Below are positions 18,601 to 25,423 of a DNA stretch of 38,972 bases, piece by piece (the stretch's first letter is position 1; every line of letters starts with the position of its first letter). The DNA comes from Deltaproteobacteria bacterium PRO3 (GTDB lineage: Bacteria > UBA10199 > DSSB01): assembly GCA_030263375.1 (NCBI GenBank), contig SZOV01000020.1:1-38972 (forward strand), written 5' to 3'. Below the pieces are notes generated by a model, which saw only the letters and a list, made by a program, of their open reading frames with translations, was not told where the DNA came from and searched no databases. Both the position numbers and the translations under genes were made by a program.

Positions 18601-19492
18601 AGAGGCCGAGGAACATCGCGGACTGCGAGGTCGCAACGCGGCCGGCCCCCAGCAGGCCCACGGCGCGTGAGGCCACACCGTAACGGTCGATGCCGTGCAA
18701 TTTGCGAAAGGCCGTAGTCCCCGCCCGGCCGAAGGCCTTGAGCGCCCCCAAGGTCAGGGCGGCGCCGGCCAGATCATGGCCCAAGCCGGACGCTTCGGCG
18801 CGGGGAGCATCGCCGAGACCGCGCAGGGCCCGACCGGAGAGCGCGAATACGGGGACCTCCGCCGCGTATGCCGCGCCGGCGGCCAAGATCCGGGCGCCGG
18901 CCCCTCGGCTGTACCAAGCGGCACGCGCGGTTCCCGCCAAGCGCCCCAGCGCGGCGGCGCGCACCAGGCCGTAGACGGTGGTCCCGGCCAGCATGGGAAG
19001 GATCGCCCGCGGGTCGGCGGCGTCGCGGGTGAAATTTTTGAGAAGGAATTCGAAGCGCGGGGCGAAGGCGCCGAGACCTTGGATCGCGTGGAGCCGCTCT
19101 TGCGCGAGGATCCGTAGGGGCCGTTCGCGCTTGCCCCCCTTTACGGGGGGAACGGCCCCTACAACCGCAGCATAAACATCGACCGCCGCGCCATCCCTAC
19201 CGTCCGCCTCCAGCCTTTTTCCCAACCGAAGCAAGTCCTCGAAAAATAAATTTGGGTCACCCTCCCCGGCCAAGGCCGCCAACTCCCGCCGCTCGCCCTC
19301 GCTCCACCGCTCCGCAAGGCCGCTTTCCAAAAGACGGCGCACGAATTCCCGCGCGGAAAAGCCGCCCTGCTCTTCCGGGCTCGCCCCCGATTCCGACCTC
19401 GCAAAAGACCCGCGGGTGGCCGACGAAATAAAAATGGAATTACGAGAAATCCCCAACCGAAACCTCGGCACGGAGCCGCGGCAGGCGCGCAA
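15638..19492 (-). CDS. Giant protein: shared N-terminal module, HEAT-like repeats, unknown C-terminal domain
   Basis: About 1284 aa. Residues 45-360 match the N-terminal part of the 1027-aa protein at 22340-25423: helix RLEADGRDGAAVDVYA, then ERLHAIQGLGAFAPRFEFLL, then Ala/Gly-rich hydrophobic stretches. Residues 360-425 are a low-complexity linker. Residues 430-860 are alpha-helical, HEAT/ARM-like repeats. The last 170 residues form a compact domain (FFAFVSEDCNTDR, GLVYVQKAALDG, AKGYDAVLLMADENQQSNRADM) with a faint resemblance to an acetyltransferase fold; I do not assign it. No signal peptide is clear. The start is uncertain: TTG 19492 is the most upstream candidate, GTG at codon 8 is another, and neither has a good Shine-Dalgarno. 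Two copies of a 47-bp palindromic element are read in frame within it. Confidence 0.75.
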   Translation of the reverse strand: MRACRGSVPRFRLGISRNSIFISSATRGSFARSESGASPEEQGGFSAREFVRRLLESGLAERWSEGERRELAALAGEGDPNLFFEDLLRLGKRLEADGRDGAAVDVYAAVVGAVPPVKGGKRERPLRILAQERLHAIQGLGAFAPRFEFLLKNFTRDAADPRAILPMLAGTTVYGLVRAAALGRLAGTARAAWYSRGAGARILAAGAAYAAEVPVFALSGRALRGLGDAPRAEASGLGHDLAGAALTLGALKAFGRAGTTAFRKLHGIDRYGVASRAVGLLGAGRVATSQSAMFLGLLGAHRLEEALGLRPARDGATTLTDTLASMLSLGVGAHLGHRLLGRRFAAFQRELGLRVQAQDMPRLNPPDANFGNFAASIGAVRACPPLRGERPLRGWQGEARSGPAGRSPGSPQHSYSLGSGSGRPSRAPGVRGEVERLLDHPRLDIAWTILKRWGEFESRLRAEDISYLAAKLEKRLDAKGELPPLLAALMMRHLLPQLPEGEALPILRKLESKLADPEERVVEAALESLAAYAPRASAAYAEGLLPALRRVAEADHDWLPAKAFQALGAFTEALPPERRLAHVLALESRMSELELSPVAVLPRALSFLSPGERVAVARVVERRLFEEEAGGSGERRETLGQIFPLLPVVDGGAMLARLQTLAEAPKGPYQIPALEILGEWSGNFSARERAELLPWAARFLDDSRLTLRMTALQTLWKLAMASPVSERLAAAAPMEKALGDGSAEAREAAVAAWGLLAAGLPPEQRLAVAERLLARHSDPAAAVRDQVWKQLSEMAEALEARPAAELLRLALSQVALAEVPIRFLQSVEKRIPKEALAASTESAEGRDFFRYATYLGAGLPLEPILWKAYLRAAKPEAFLAKAGADLSAFRRGGSPKPGHERQLLLAYAALEVWEGLGFEDFRRGIRGKAPPPPFLTQAFRAELRTQVSLHGRVDKGKIAQALAPLEKPAELEAFRKDLDALIQARHSELRAVRQEVKAAFPKGWEKLRLPAMSAAAEGLLPKLWPHRELPAVRELILRFGLFLAWRRLEGSPLAARISALRGRDLSSKALGEGLKALEEFYRDSVAETFGALGLKAEEIPALRRQRQLLAAELGRLRREEGAPVEVEFLPSKTEADRFFAFVSEDCNTDRQRAIFRPDFQLLRMVSDGRLRGLVYVQKAALDGKEVLILGLQPRASWAIDHRDLLRAVEREFSRVAEAKGYDAVLLMADENQQSNRADMLEAIRERAYPRKSFRQKVSGAVFEGREFQLLWERGGRRSAAAGKK
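18317..18363 (+). repeat. 47-bp palindromic element, copy 1 (in coding sequence)
   Basis: It runs from TAGGGGCCGTTC to GAACGGCCCCTA, so its ends are inverted repeats of each other, around a core CCCCGTAAAGGGGG. It is the reverse complement of the copy at 19115-19161 with one mismatch in 47. It is translated in frame by the giant gene as a 16-residue stretch (about residues 377-392), inside a linker. Confidence 0.9.
19115..19161 (-). repeat. 47-bp palindromic element, copy 2 (opposite orientation)
   Basis: Same element as 18317-18363 in inverse orientation, 46 of 47 bases matching. It is also read in frame by the giant gene (about residues 111-126), at the position of a loop between two conserved helices that in the paralogous protein holds an unrelated sequence. 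Both copies are preceded by CCG on the plus strand. Confidence 0.9.
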
Positions 19493-19636
19493 AGCCGCCG
19501 GCGACTCAAGACAACCGTGAATTGTTCGGGGAAAAGCTGAGAAAAATAAGAACTCAAGCGCCGCCCCGGCACCCGAGCCCTCGGGCCCTTATCGCTGGGC
19601 CAGTCCTAACGTTGCTATAGGAATCGCGCCCGCCAC

Positions 19637-20407
19637 TTAGGCGGGGATATTCAGCGTATGGTCTTCCACGCCCTTGATCTCGGGGATCAGGCGCATCAGG
19701 TGGTTCTTGATGCCGTCCTCGACGGTGCGCTTCTGCGCGCCGCAGCCGAAACAGGCGCCGGCCATCTTCACCTTCACCACGCCCTCTTCCACCGCCAAGA
19801 CCTGGATGTCGCCGCCGTCGCGCTTCAGGCCCGGCCGAACGTCGCGATCCAAGACCTCGAGGACCTTGGCGATCAGCTCGCGGTCGACGCCCTGCACCTC
19901 GCCGGCGTCCAGGGCCTTCACCTCCGGCTTGACCAGGGGACCCTTGTAACCCGCCATCCCGCCCAGGGCGTTGAAGACGTGCAGAAAGCCCTCCTTGGCC
20001 AAAAGCTGCGCCGCCGTCACGCCGGTGTTGCCGTTCGCGCAGACGGTTAGGACGGGCCGAGTCTTGTCGGCCAGCTCGCCCACGCGCATCAAAAGCTGGT
20101 TTGCCGGGATGTGCTTGGCCTCGGGGATGTGGCCGTTGCTCCAGCCCTCGTCGCCGCGCACGTCGAGGATCAAGAGATTGGGCACCGAGCGGATGAAATC
20201 GGGGACCTGCTCCTTCGGGATCTCGCTGTAGGGAAGTCCCGACAGGACGCTCTGCGCCGTGGGGGCCAGGCCGGCCAGCATGGCGGCGACCTGCTGGCGC
20301 AGCACCTTGAGCTGGTGCTCGTGCCGGCGCTGTTGCTCTTCCAGTTGCTGCGTGAGCTGCTCGACCTTTTGGGCCAGTTCCTGAACCTTGTCCTTGCTAC
20401 CGAACAT
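19637..20407 (-). CDS. Coiled-coil / rhodanese / NifU C-terminal domain fusion
   Basis: 256 aa in three parts. Residues 5-45 are a coiled coil rich in Gln/Glu. Residues 62-158 are a rhodanese domain (LILDVRGDEGWSNGHIPEA, active-site C123 in CANGNTG), which handles persulfide sulfur. Residues 174-256 are a NifU C-terminal scaffold domain (DGGDIQVLAVEEGVVKVKM, CxxC at 219-222), which binds a nascent Fe-S cluster. The fusion suggests sulfur delivery directly onto an Fe-S scaffold. The start ATG 20407 has GAGG 7 nt upstream. No isc/suf genes are adjacent. Confidence 0.88.
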   Translation of the reverse strand: MFGSKDKVQELAQKVEQLTQQLEEQQRRHEHQLKVLRQQVAAMLAGLAPTAQSVLSGLPYSEIPKEQVPDFIRSVPNLLILDVRGDEGWSNGHIPEAKHIPANQLLMRVGELADKTRPVLTVCANGNTGVTAAQLLAKEGFLHVFNALGGMAGYKGPLVKPEVKALDAGEVQGVDRELIAKVLEVLDRDVRPGLKRDGGDIQVLAVEEGVVKVKMAGACFGCGAQKRTVEDGIKNHLMRLIPEIKGVEDHTLNIPA

Positions 20408-20729
20408 CGCGACACCTCATAGGGCCAATGGCTTAGGCCCGGTGGATGCGCGGCGGGAGGGCAAGCTTCGCCCTTAACCGCGACATCCTTACTTATTTTA
20501 AAAGGGACGCTAATCTCTTGTGCTTTGGCGCGCTTGTCAAGGGGGCGAGGCGTTTGATTTTCGACCGGTACGGGGGTCGCGCCGACCGAAATTCGGCAAG
20601 AGCCAATTAAAATTAATAAATGAACTATTTTAGTTATCTATTTATTTTATAAATACTTTTTTGTTTTATTAGATGGCGCAGACCCGATGGCAGAGGAATT
20701 GAAAAAACCTCCGGCAAGGAGGAATTCCT
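20408..20729. promoter_or_regulatory. Divergent intergenic region with AT-rich tract
   Basis: 322 bp between the rhodanese-NifU gene (minus) and the 318-aa gene (plus). About 20605-20675 is strikingly AT-rich (runs of TTTATTTTATAAATAC and TTTTTTGTTTTATT) in an otherwise GC-rich window. It contains TATAAA (20648-20653) as a possible -10 toward the plus gene, but no good -35. It may be an UP-element or a binding site for a nucleoid protein. No gene or RNA is recognised in it. Confidence 0.5.
20708..20722 (+). promoter_or_regulatory. Hairpin overlapping the Shine-Dalgarno of the 318-aa gene
   Basis: CCTCC (20708-20712), loop GGCAA, GGAGG (20718-20722): a perfect 5-bp GC stem whose 3' arm is the Shine-Dalgarno itself, 7 nt from the ATG at 20730. 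Folding would hide the ribosome-binding site. Confidence 0.5.
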
Positions 20730-21686
20730 ATGATCCTAAATACTATTGGCGGCTTTTTCCGCTCCATCACCTTCGGGGCCACCGCGGCGCAGGCGACCCC
20801 GCCAAGCCAGACCTCACCCGTTCCCGGCGCCTCGCAATACCAATCGACCTCGGGTTCCATCCCGAAGGAGGCCCGGGGGGTGATCGCCCAGGTCCGAAAC
20901 CAAATCGCCCGCTCCCTCGCCCATCCCGACCCCCAGACGCTGTCCCGCTTGGTCGAGGTCAACCAAAAGCGCCAGGCCAAGGGCCAAGCGCCCATCGATC
21001 TGCAAAGGGTTACGAAGCAACTCGAGGCCATCCAAGAAGACCGAGGCCTAAGCGCCAAGGAAAAGAAGCAGAAGGTCGAGGCCCTGCGCAAGGCCTTGGG
21101 GCTCTCCAAGGGCGAAATGAAGGGGCTCTTCACCCAACGCCTCGGGCGTATCTATAAAGAGGCCGAAAAATCCCTCGCCGCCTTCCAAAAGGCGAAGGAG
21201 GCGCAGCTCAAGGCTGAGCTGAAGCAGGCCGAGGCCCTGCACGGAAAAAACAGCCCTCAGGTCCAGGCCGTCCACAACAAGCTTCAGGCCCTTCACGCGC
21301 AACTGGATCCGGAGAAAAAATGCCTGGCGGAAAGCGGCGGCTTCTACCGCTCGCTGTACCCGGGCTTTTGGAGCAAGCTGGGCGGATTTTTCAAAAAGAT
21401 CGGCGCGGGATTTTTCAAGGTCCTCGGCGGCCTCGGCGCGGTCTTGCGCTTCCTGCCCGGCGTGGGCCCGCTCGCCTCGCGGGTCTTGGGCTCGGTGAAG
21501 TTCCTCTTCCAGGGATTTCGCGTCGACAAATTCTTCAAGAACCTCGGCAAGGGCGTGCTCGACACCGTCCGGGACTGGAAGACCTTCCTGCCGATGATCC
21601 CCGGCGTCGGCACCCTCGCCTCGGTAGCAGCCACCGGAATCGAGGCGGTCCTCAAGGCGACGCGCTCTGGAGCGAAGCCGTTCTAA
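20730..21686 (+). CDS. Coiled-coil protein with hydrophobic C-terminal helices, unknown
   Basis: 318 aa; start set by AAGGAGG 7 nt upstream. Residues 1-45 are Ser/Thr/Pro-rich after a short hydrophobic start (MILNTIGGFFRSITFG). Residues 45-200 are strongly helical and charged (Lys/Glu/Gln), probably coiled coil. Residues 205-310 hold amphipathic or membrane-active-looking helices rich in Gly and Phe (FWSKLGGFFKKIGAGFFKVL, then LGAVLRFLPGVGPLASRVLG). There is no classical signal peptide. The composition recalls membrane-inserting secreted or effector proteins, but no family is recognised. Its last 11 codons and most of its stop codon lie in a direct repeat that recurs at 22339-22373. Confidence 0.65.
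   Translation: MILNTIGGFFRSITFGATAAQATPPSQTSPVPGASQYQSTSGSIPKEARGVIAQVRNQIARSLAHPDPQTLSRLVEVNQKRQAKGQAPIDLQRVTKQLEAIQEDRGLSAKEKKQKVEALRKALGLSKGEMKGLFTQRLGRIYKEAEKSLAAFQKAKEAQLKAELKQAEALHGKNSPQVQAVHNKLQALHAQLDPEKKCLAESGGFYRSLYPGFWSKLGGFFKKIGAGFFKVLGGLGAVLRFLPGVGPLASRVLGSVKFLFQGFRVDKFFKNLGKGVLDTVRDWKTFLPMIPGVGTLASVAATGIEAVLKATRSGAKPF
21651..21685 (+). repeat. 35-bp direct repeat, left copy, flanking the toxin-antitoxin unit
   Basis: Begins CTCAAGGCGACGCG and ends CCGTTCTA; matches 22339-22373 at 33 of 35 bases. It encodes the C-terminus of the 318-aa protein. It contains CGCTCTGGAGCG, one mismatch from a perfect palindrome. Confidence 0.9.
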
Positions 21687-21708
21687 CGGTGAACTCATTG
21701 TTTACTAG

Positions 21709-21725
21709 TACACTTATTAAGTGTA
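21709..21725. promoter_or_regulatory. Palindromic operator upstream of the toxin-antitoxin operon
   Basis: TACACTTATTAAGTGTA: two perfect 8-nt arms around a single central base, ending 9 nt before the toxin ATG. It is immediately preceded by an overlapping TACTAGTA palindrome. This is the expected place and form of an autoregulatory site for the HTH antitoxin, overlapping the presumed promoter. Binding is inferred. Confidence 0.6.
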
Positions 21726-21734
21726 AGGATATCT

Positions 21735-22019
21735 ATGTCGGAGACCCGGGTATTCGTGACCAAGGGGGCCGAGAAGGATTTGTCGAGGGTCCCGAGACAC
21801 ATCGCGGTCAAGCTGGCCGCCTGGATCGAGTCAGTCCAAATCGACGGCATCGCGGAAACCAGAAAAATCCCGGGTTTTCATGATGAACCCTTGCAAGGAA
21901 AAAGATGGGGACAGAGGTCGATCCGGCTGAGCCGCTCCTATCGGGCGATTTATGAAACGAAGTTCGACGGGCAAATCGAGTGCATTCAAATCCAAGAGGT
22001 CGGCAAGCATGACTACTAG
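21735..22019 (+). CDS. RelE/HigB-like toxin
   Basis: 94 aa. It has the RelE/ParE-superfamily layout: FVTKGAEKDLSRVPRHIAVKLAAWI (two N-terminal helices), then KIPGFHDEPLQGKRWGQRSIRLSRSYRAIYE (strands with conserved basic residues) and a C-terminal strand IECIQIQEVGKHDY typical of HigB/RelE-type mRNA interferases. Toxin-first gene order is the HigBA arrangement. The antitoxin start overlaps its end by 11 bp. An AAGGAT about 8 nt upstream of the ATG is a plausible ribosome-binding site. Base composition is visibly less GC-rich than the flanking genes, consistent with acquisition. Confidence 0.85.
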   Translation: MSETRVFVTKGAEKDLSRVPRHIAVKLAAWIESVQIDGIAETRKIPGFHDEPLQGKRWGQRSIRLSRSYRAIYETKFDGQIECIQIQEVGKHDY

Positions 22020-22326
22020 GAAAAAAAGCCAAGCCGGAAAGGTGTTGGAAAAATACACCGGCGGCCCGCTCACCTTGGGACGCTTCCTCGCCTCGATTCG
22101 CAAGGGCGAAGAAATGGGACTTGAGGAATTCGGAAAGCTACTGGGAATCTCCAAGTCGCATCTTTCCGACATCGAAAACGGCCGGAAGCTCGTCAGCGCG
22201 GCCTTAGCGGCTCAATATGCCAAAAAGTTGGGATATTCCGAAAAGCAATTTATTCGCCTGACCCTCCAAGACAGCCTGAACCGGCAAGGCCTCGAGAGGT
22301 ACCGGGTCGGCATCGAGGCCTCTTGA
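22009..22326 (+). CDS. Xre-family HTH antitoxin (HigA-like)
   Basis: 105 aa from ATG 22009, chosen because it overlaps the toxin stop; an upstream in-frame ATG lies inside the toxin. The helix-turn-helix spans about residues 38-90: MGLEEFGKLLGISKSHLSDIENGRKLVSAALAAQYAKKLG is a clear HTH_3/Xre domain. It would neutralise the toxin and bind the palindrome upstream of the operon. The last 30 residues or so are charged and may wrap the toxin. The stop lies 12 bp before the right-hand direct repeat. Confidence 0.85.
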   Translation: MTTRKKSQAGKVLEKYTGGPLTLGRFLASIRKGEEMGLEEFGKLLGISKSHLSDIENGRKLVSAALAAQYAKKLGYSEKQFIRLTLQDSLNRQGLERYRVGIEAS

Positions 22327-22338
22327 CGACGAGGGCGG

Positions 22339-22373
22339 CTCAAGGCGACGCGCTCCGGAGCGAGGCCGTTCTA
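22339..22373 (+). repeat. 35-bp direct repeat, right copy
   Basis: Matches 21651-21685 at 33 of 35 bases. It contains a perfect 12-bp palindrome CGCTCCGGAGCG. Read on the minus strand it encodes the last 11 codons or so and the stop of the 1027-aa amidase protein. Read on the plus strand in the frame of the 318-aa gene it would also give an equivalent C-terminus and a TAG stop. Confidence 0.9.
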
Positions 22374-25300
22374 GCCGCGCGCGGCGGCGCCGGCAGCTCC
22401 TCGGCCGGCGCAGTCGGACGCGGCCAAGGCAGCACCGGCAGACTGCGCGCTGGACGCGTCATGTCCCGCAGGCGCCAGGTCAGGCTGCGCACCTCGCCGG
22501 TGAAGTGTATCAAATCCGGCAAGGTCCCCGCGTAGGAAACTCCCACTTCCGGCCGGCCCCCGGCTGGAAGGGTCATCTGCCCCCATTCGGGGATGCGATT
22601 CTTCGCCATCGTGATCCGGTCGTGGCCGTCCAAGCGCGGACCTGCCCGGCCCGCGGCGAGCTCGGCGGTCGGAATGGCCTCTGCGGCGGGCGAGACCAGC
22701 ACCACCCCCTGCCCCAACTTGCCCCGCACCAACTCGAGATAGCGCTGCGAGAGCCCCCGCGCCTGGTCGAAAAATCCCAAACTCAAGGAAAGGCCTCCCT
22801 TCGGCAGGCGGACGGCGAGATTTTCGTCCAAGACCCGACGTGGCGGATCGAAGCGCTGGCGCTGGAGGGGATTGGTATGCGTGAAGGCCCCCGCGACGTA
22901 GGCGTCGAAGGGATACAAAAGCAAGGGCGCCTCGGCCAAGAAATCCCACTCCGCTCCCAGAGATCGAACCTCGAAGCCCTGCCGGCGATGGGCCTCGATG
23001 TTTTGCAGAAAATGGACGCGGGCCTCGGGCGAGGCCTGGGCGACCAAGCTCTCCAAGTAGACGAGGGCGGGACGCGTCGGTGCGGCTTGATAGAGCGCGC
23101 CGGGATTTTGCAGCCGCTGATGCGGGTCCTCGCCCGCGACCCGCGAGAGATAACGCGCCAGGGTCATCGCATCGCGCGGCGCGCGAGCCATGACCCCCAC
23201 CCGGTCGAGGAAGGTCGCGAAGGGAACCATGTTCCGGGTCGAGATCACGCCGGCAGGCGGCACGAAGCCGAAGACCCCCACCGCTCCCGCCGGCGCCGAG
23301 ATCGATCCCCCAGTGTCGGTGCCGATGCCCACCGTGATCGGCAGGTCGTCTCGGCCCACCACATGGGCGGTCGCCGAGGAGGAACCCGCCGGATCCAAAC
23401 CCGGCCGCCGCGGGTGCGGCACGTAGCCGAAACCCGCATGCTGCCCCGAGCCTCCGCTGGCCGCCGCCACCATCCCAACCGGGACGGGAATCGCGCCCAG
23501 CTCGAGTAAGGCCGCGACCACCGGGCTCGCCTCGACGCCCGCCACCCTCGCCGTCTTGCTGCCCAGCTGCATCCGCCCGTCGGCGCCGGGAAACAGATCC
23601 TTCACCGCGACCAAAACGCCCTCCAAAGGACGCGCCCGGCCCTGCTCGAAACGGCGCTGGCTCTCCTCCGCCAATCGGAACAGCCTGTCGCTCAGCGGTC
23701 CGCGATCGAGGGGGCGAGGGAAGATCGCCCCGTCCCGCGCGGCCGGGTGCTCGACCAAGGCACGCAGGGCGCCGACGGGAGACAATTTCCCTTCCGCATA
23801 AGCCGAACGGATCCCGGCCAAGTCGTAGCCGGCCAACGCGGATCGTTGCTCCGCCGTGACCCACCGCGCCCCTGCGGAGAAATGAACGGGCGGGGGCGGT
23901 TCCGGCAGGACGGCGCCGGCGGCGCCGAAGACCTCGTGGATCTCGCCGCGCCCCTGCGAAAAGGAAAGCGGGCTCAGCTTTTGCGCCCGGCGCAGCAGGC
24001 GCTCGACTTGAAGGAGGTCCACGTTGGCCTGACGGATGAAGGCCCGCTCCGCCGCCGGTGACAAGGGAGGGACGCTGCGACGCAAGCGCTCCAGGACGAT
24101 TTGGCGAAGAGAAGGATCTTGGTAGTGCCGCTCCGTCAACTCCTGACTGAGTGCCGGTCCCAAATTAAAATCCCGATGGCCGCGTCCGGCGCGGTACAAG
24201 TGCACCGTCACGGCGGGCGAGACGTCCAAAGCCAGACCCAAGAGAAGCGAGGCAAAACCGGGAGGTGGGCTCGTCTCGCCGCCCCGGGTTCCCGCGAAAT
24301 ATCGCTCCATCCCCAAACCGAAGCGCCCCAGTCCGACCGCCGCGGATCCGTAGAGCAAGGCGCGGGAAGTCCACAGCCCACCGTGGCTCAGCAGGCCGCG
24401 CTGCCAGGCGCTCAGTCCCGGCTGCGAGCGGGCGAATTGAATCCAAATCTCGGGGTCGTTCACCGCGCGCCGCACGGCATCGGCCCGCATCGCAGCGACC
24501 GCGCTCGCCTCGCTGCGCCCGAAGCCTTGGGCCAGGGCCGCTTCCCGACCGCTCACGAAGGTCCTGGCGCCCATGCCGAAACTGGCCGCACCGACTCCAA
24601 TCCCCAAGGCCCCGATCGCGAAGCCCGAGACGGTCAAGACGTCCTCGAAGGTCGAATGGGCCCGTCCGTCCTCGTTTCCGAACAGCAAACGCCCGCCGGC
24701 AGCCCAGGCCTCCGGCGCCTGGCGGATCAGCAGGTAGCCTCCGGAGGCCAGCAGGGTGCCGGCCACTCCGGGATGGGAAAGGACTCGCACGCCGCCCGCG
24801 GCCAAAGGCCGCAAGGGGCGCAGATAAGAACAAAAGATCGTCGCCAGGCCCAAGACCGCGCCCGCATGACTGACGCCCCCCGCGGCGTAATCGAGGCCCT
24901 GCGTGCCCAACAGGAACTCGGCGCGATCGCCGAAGCCGCCTCGACCGGACATCGCGTCGAGCCGCGCCCTGGCGCGGCGGCCCTGGGGGCGATCCCCCGC
25001 CGTCGAGTCCAGCAGCGCGTAGGCCGCCGCAGATTCTTGAATTCTTCCCTCGCGCTCCAGACGCCGGGCTGCGGCGAAAAAACCTTCGAGAAACAAGTCG
25101 AGGTCCGCCTCCGCGCCGAGGGAGAGGAATTCCCGCACCGTCCCACTCCCCAGTCTTCGGCTCATGCGATCGCGCAGACTGGCGGGGAGATCCTCGACCG
25201 CCGCGGAGAGCGATCTCTCGTGCAGTTTTCGTTGCAAGTCTAAGCCGGGGACTTGGGTGTCGAGCCATGCGGCGACGAGGCGGCGGGACTCAATACCGGG

Positions 25301-25423
25301 ACTCGGGACCCGGGGCAGGCTTTCCGGCAAAAGCAGCCCCGCGGGAAGCAATGGGATGAAAGGACGACGTTGCGATACGGGCGGAGACAAGGCATACCCC
25401 AGGTTTAAAATTCCACACGGCAC
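22340..25423 (-). CDS. Giant protein: shared N-terminal module fused to amidase-signature enzyme
   Basis: 1027 aa from GTG 25423 (purine-rich GAGGGAGGC lies immediately upstream). Residues 85-420 are homologous to the N-terminal module of the 1284-aa protein (RLEREGRIQESAAAYALL, RLDAMSGRGGFGDRAEFLL, then hydrophobic Gly/Ala helices). Residues about 535-990 are an amidase-signature domain with a complete Ser-cisSer-Lys triad: K608 (VAVKDLF), S683 (AGSSSATA) and S707 (TDTGGSISAPAG), spaced 75 and 24 residues as in known amidases. Such enzymes hydrolyse amides; the substrate is unknown. No standard signal peptide is evident. The C-terminus lies in the direct repeat that borders the toxin-antitoxin unit. 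The 180 bp upstream hold a TATATT -10-like box but no clear promoter. Confidence 0.82.
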   Translation of the reverse strand: MPCGILNLGYALSPPVSQRRPFIPLLPAGLLLPESLPRVPSPGIESRRLVAAWLDTQVPGLDLQRKLHERSLSAAVEDLPASLRDRMSRRLGSGTVREFLSLGAEADLDLFLEGFFAAARRLEREGRIQESAAAYALLDSTAGDRPQGRRARARLDAMSGRGGFGDRAEFLLGTQGLDYAAGGVSHAGAVLGLATIFCSYLRPLRPLAAGGVRVLSHPGVAGTLLASGGYLLIRQAPEAWAAGGRLLFGNEDGRAHSTFEDVLTVSGFAIGALGIGVGAASFGMGARTFVSGREAALAQGFGRSEASAVAAMRADAVRRAVNDPEIWIQFARSQPGLSAWQRGLLSHGGLWTSRALLYGSAAVGLGRFGLGMERYFAGTRGGETSPPPGFASLLLGLALDVSPAVTVHLYRAGRGHRDFNLGPALSQELTERHYQDPSLRQIVLERLRRSVPPLSPAAERAFIRQANVDLLQVERLLRRAQKLSPLSFSQGRGEIHEVFGAAGAVLPEPPPPVHFSAGARWVTAEQRSALAGYDLAGIRSAYAEGKLSPVGALRALVEHPAARDGAIFPRPLDRGPLSDRLFRLAEESQRRFEQGRARPLEGVLVAVKDLFPGADGRMQLGSKTARVAGVEASPVVAALLELGAIPVPVGMVAAASGGSGQHAGFGYVPHPRRPGLDPAGSSSATAHVVGRDDLPITVGIGTDTGGSISAPAGAVGVFGFVPPAGVISTRNMVPFATFLDRVGVMARAPRDAMTLARYLSRVAGEDPHQRLQNPGALYQAAPTRPALVYLESLVAQASPEARVHFLQNIEAHRRQGFEVRSLGAEWDFLAEAPLLLYPFDAYVAGAFTHTNPLQRQRFDPPRRVLDENLAVRLPKGGLSLSLGFFDQARGLSQRYLELVRGKLGQGVVLVSPAAEAIPTAELAAGRAGPRLDGHDRITMAKNRIPEWGQMTLPAGGRPEVGVSYAGTLPDLIHFTGEVRSLTWRLRDMTRPARSLPVLPWPRPTAPAEELPAPPRAARTASLRSASP

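Noticed and set aside
18317-19161. CRISPR-like repeat pair
   Set aside because: Only two copies in opposite orientation about 800 bp apart, both translated; no spacer array or cas genes.
22339-22373. Rho-independent terminator made of the CGCTCCGGAGCG palindrome
   Set aside because: No loop and no U-tract on either strand. Its recurrence at the other end of the toxin-antitoxin unit is better explained as a direct repeat.
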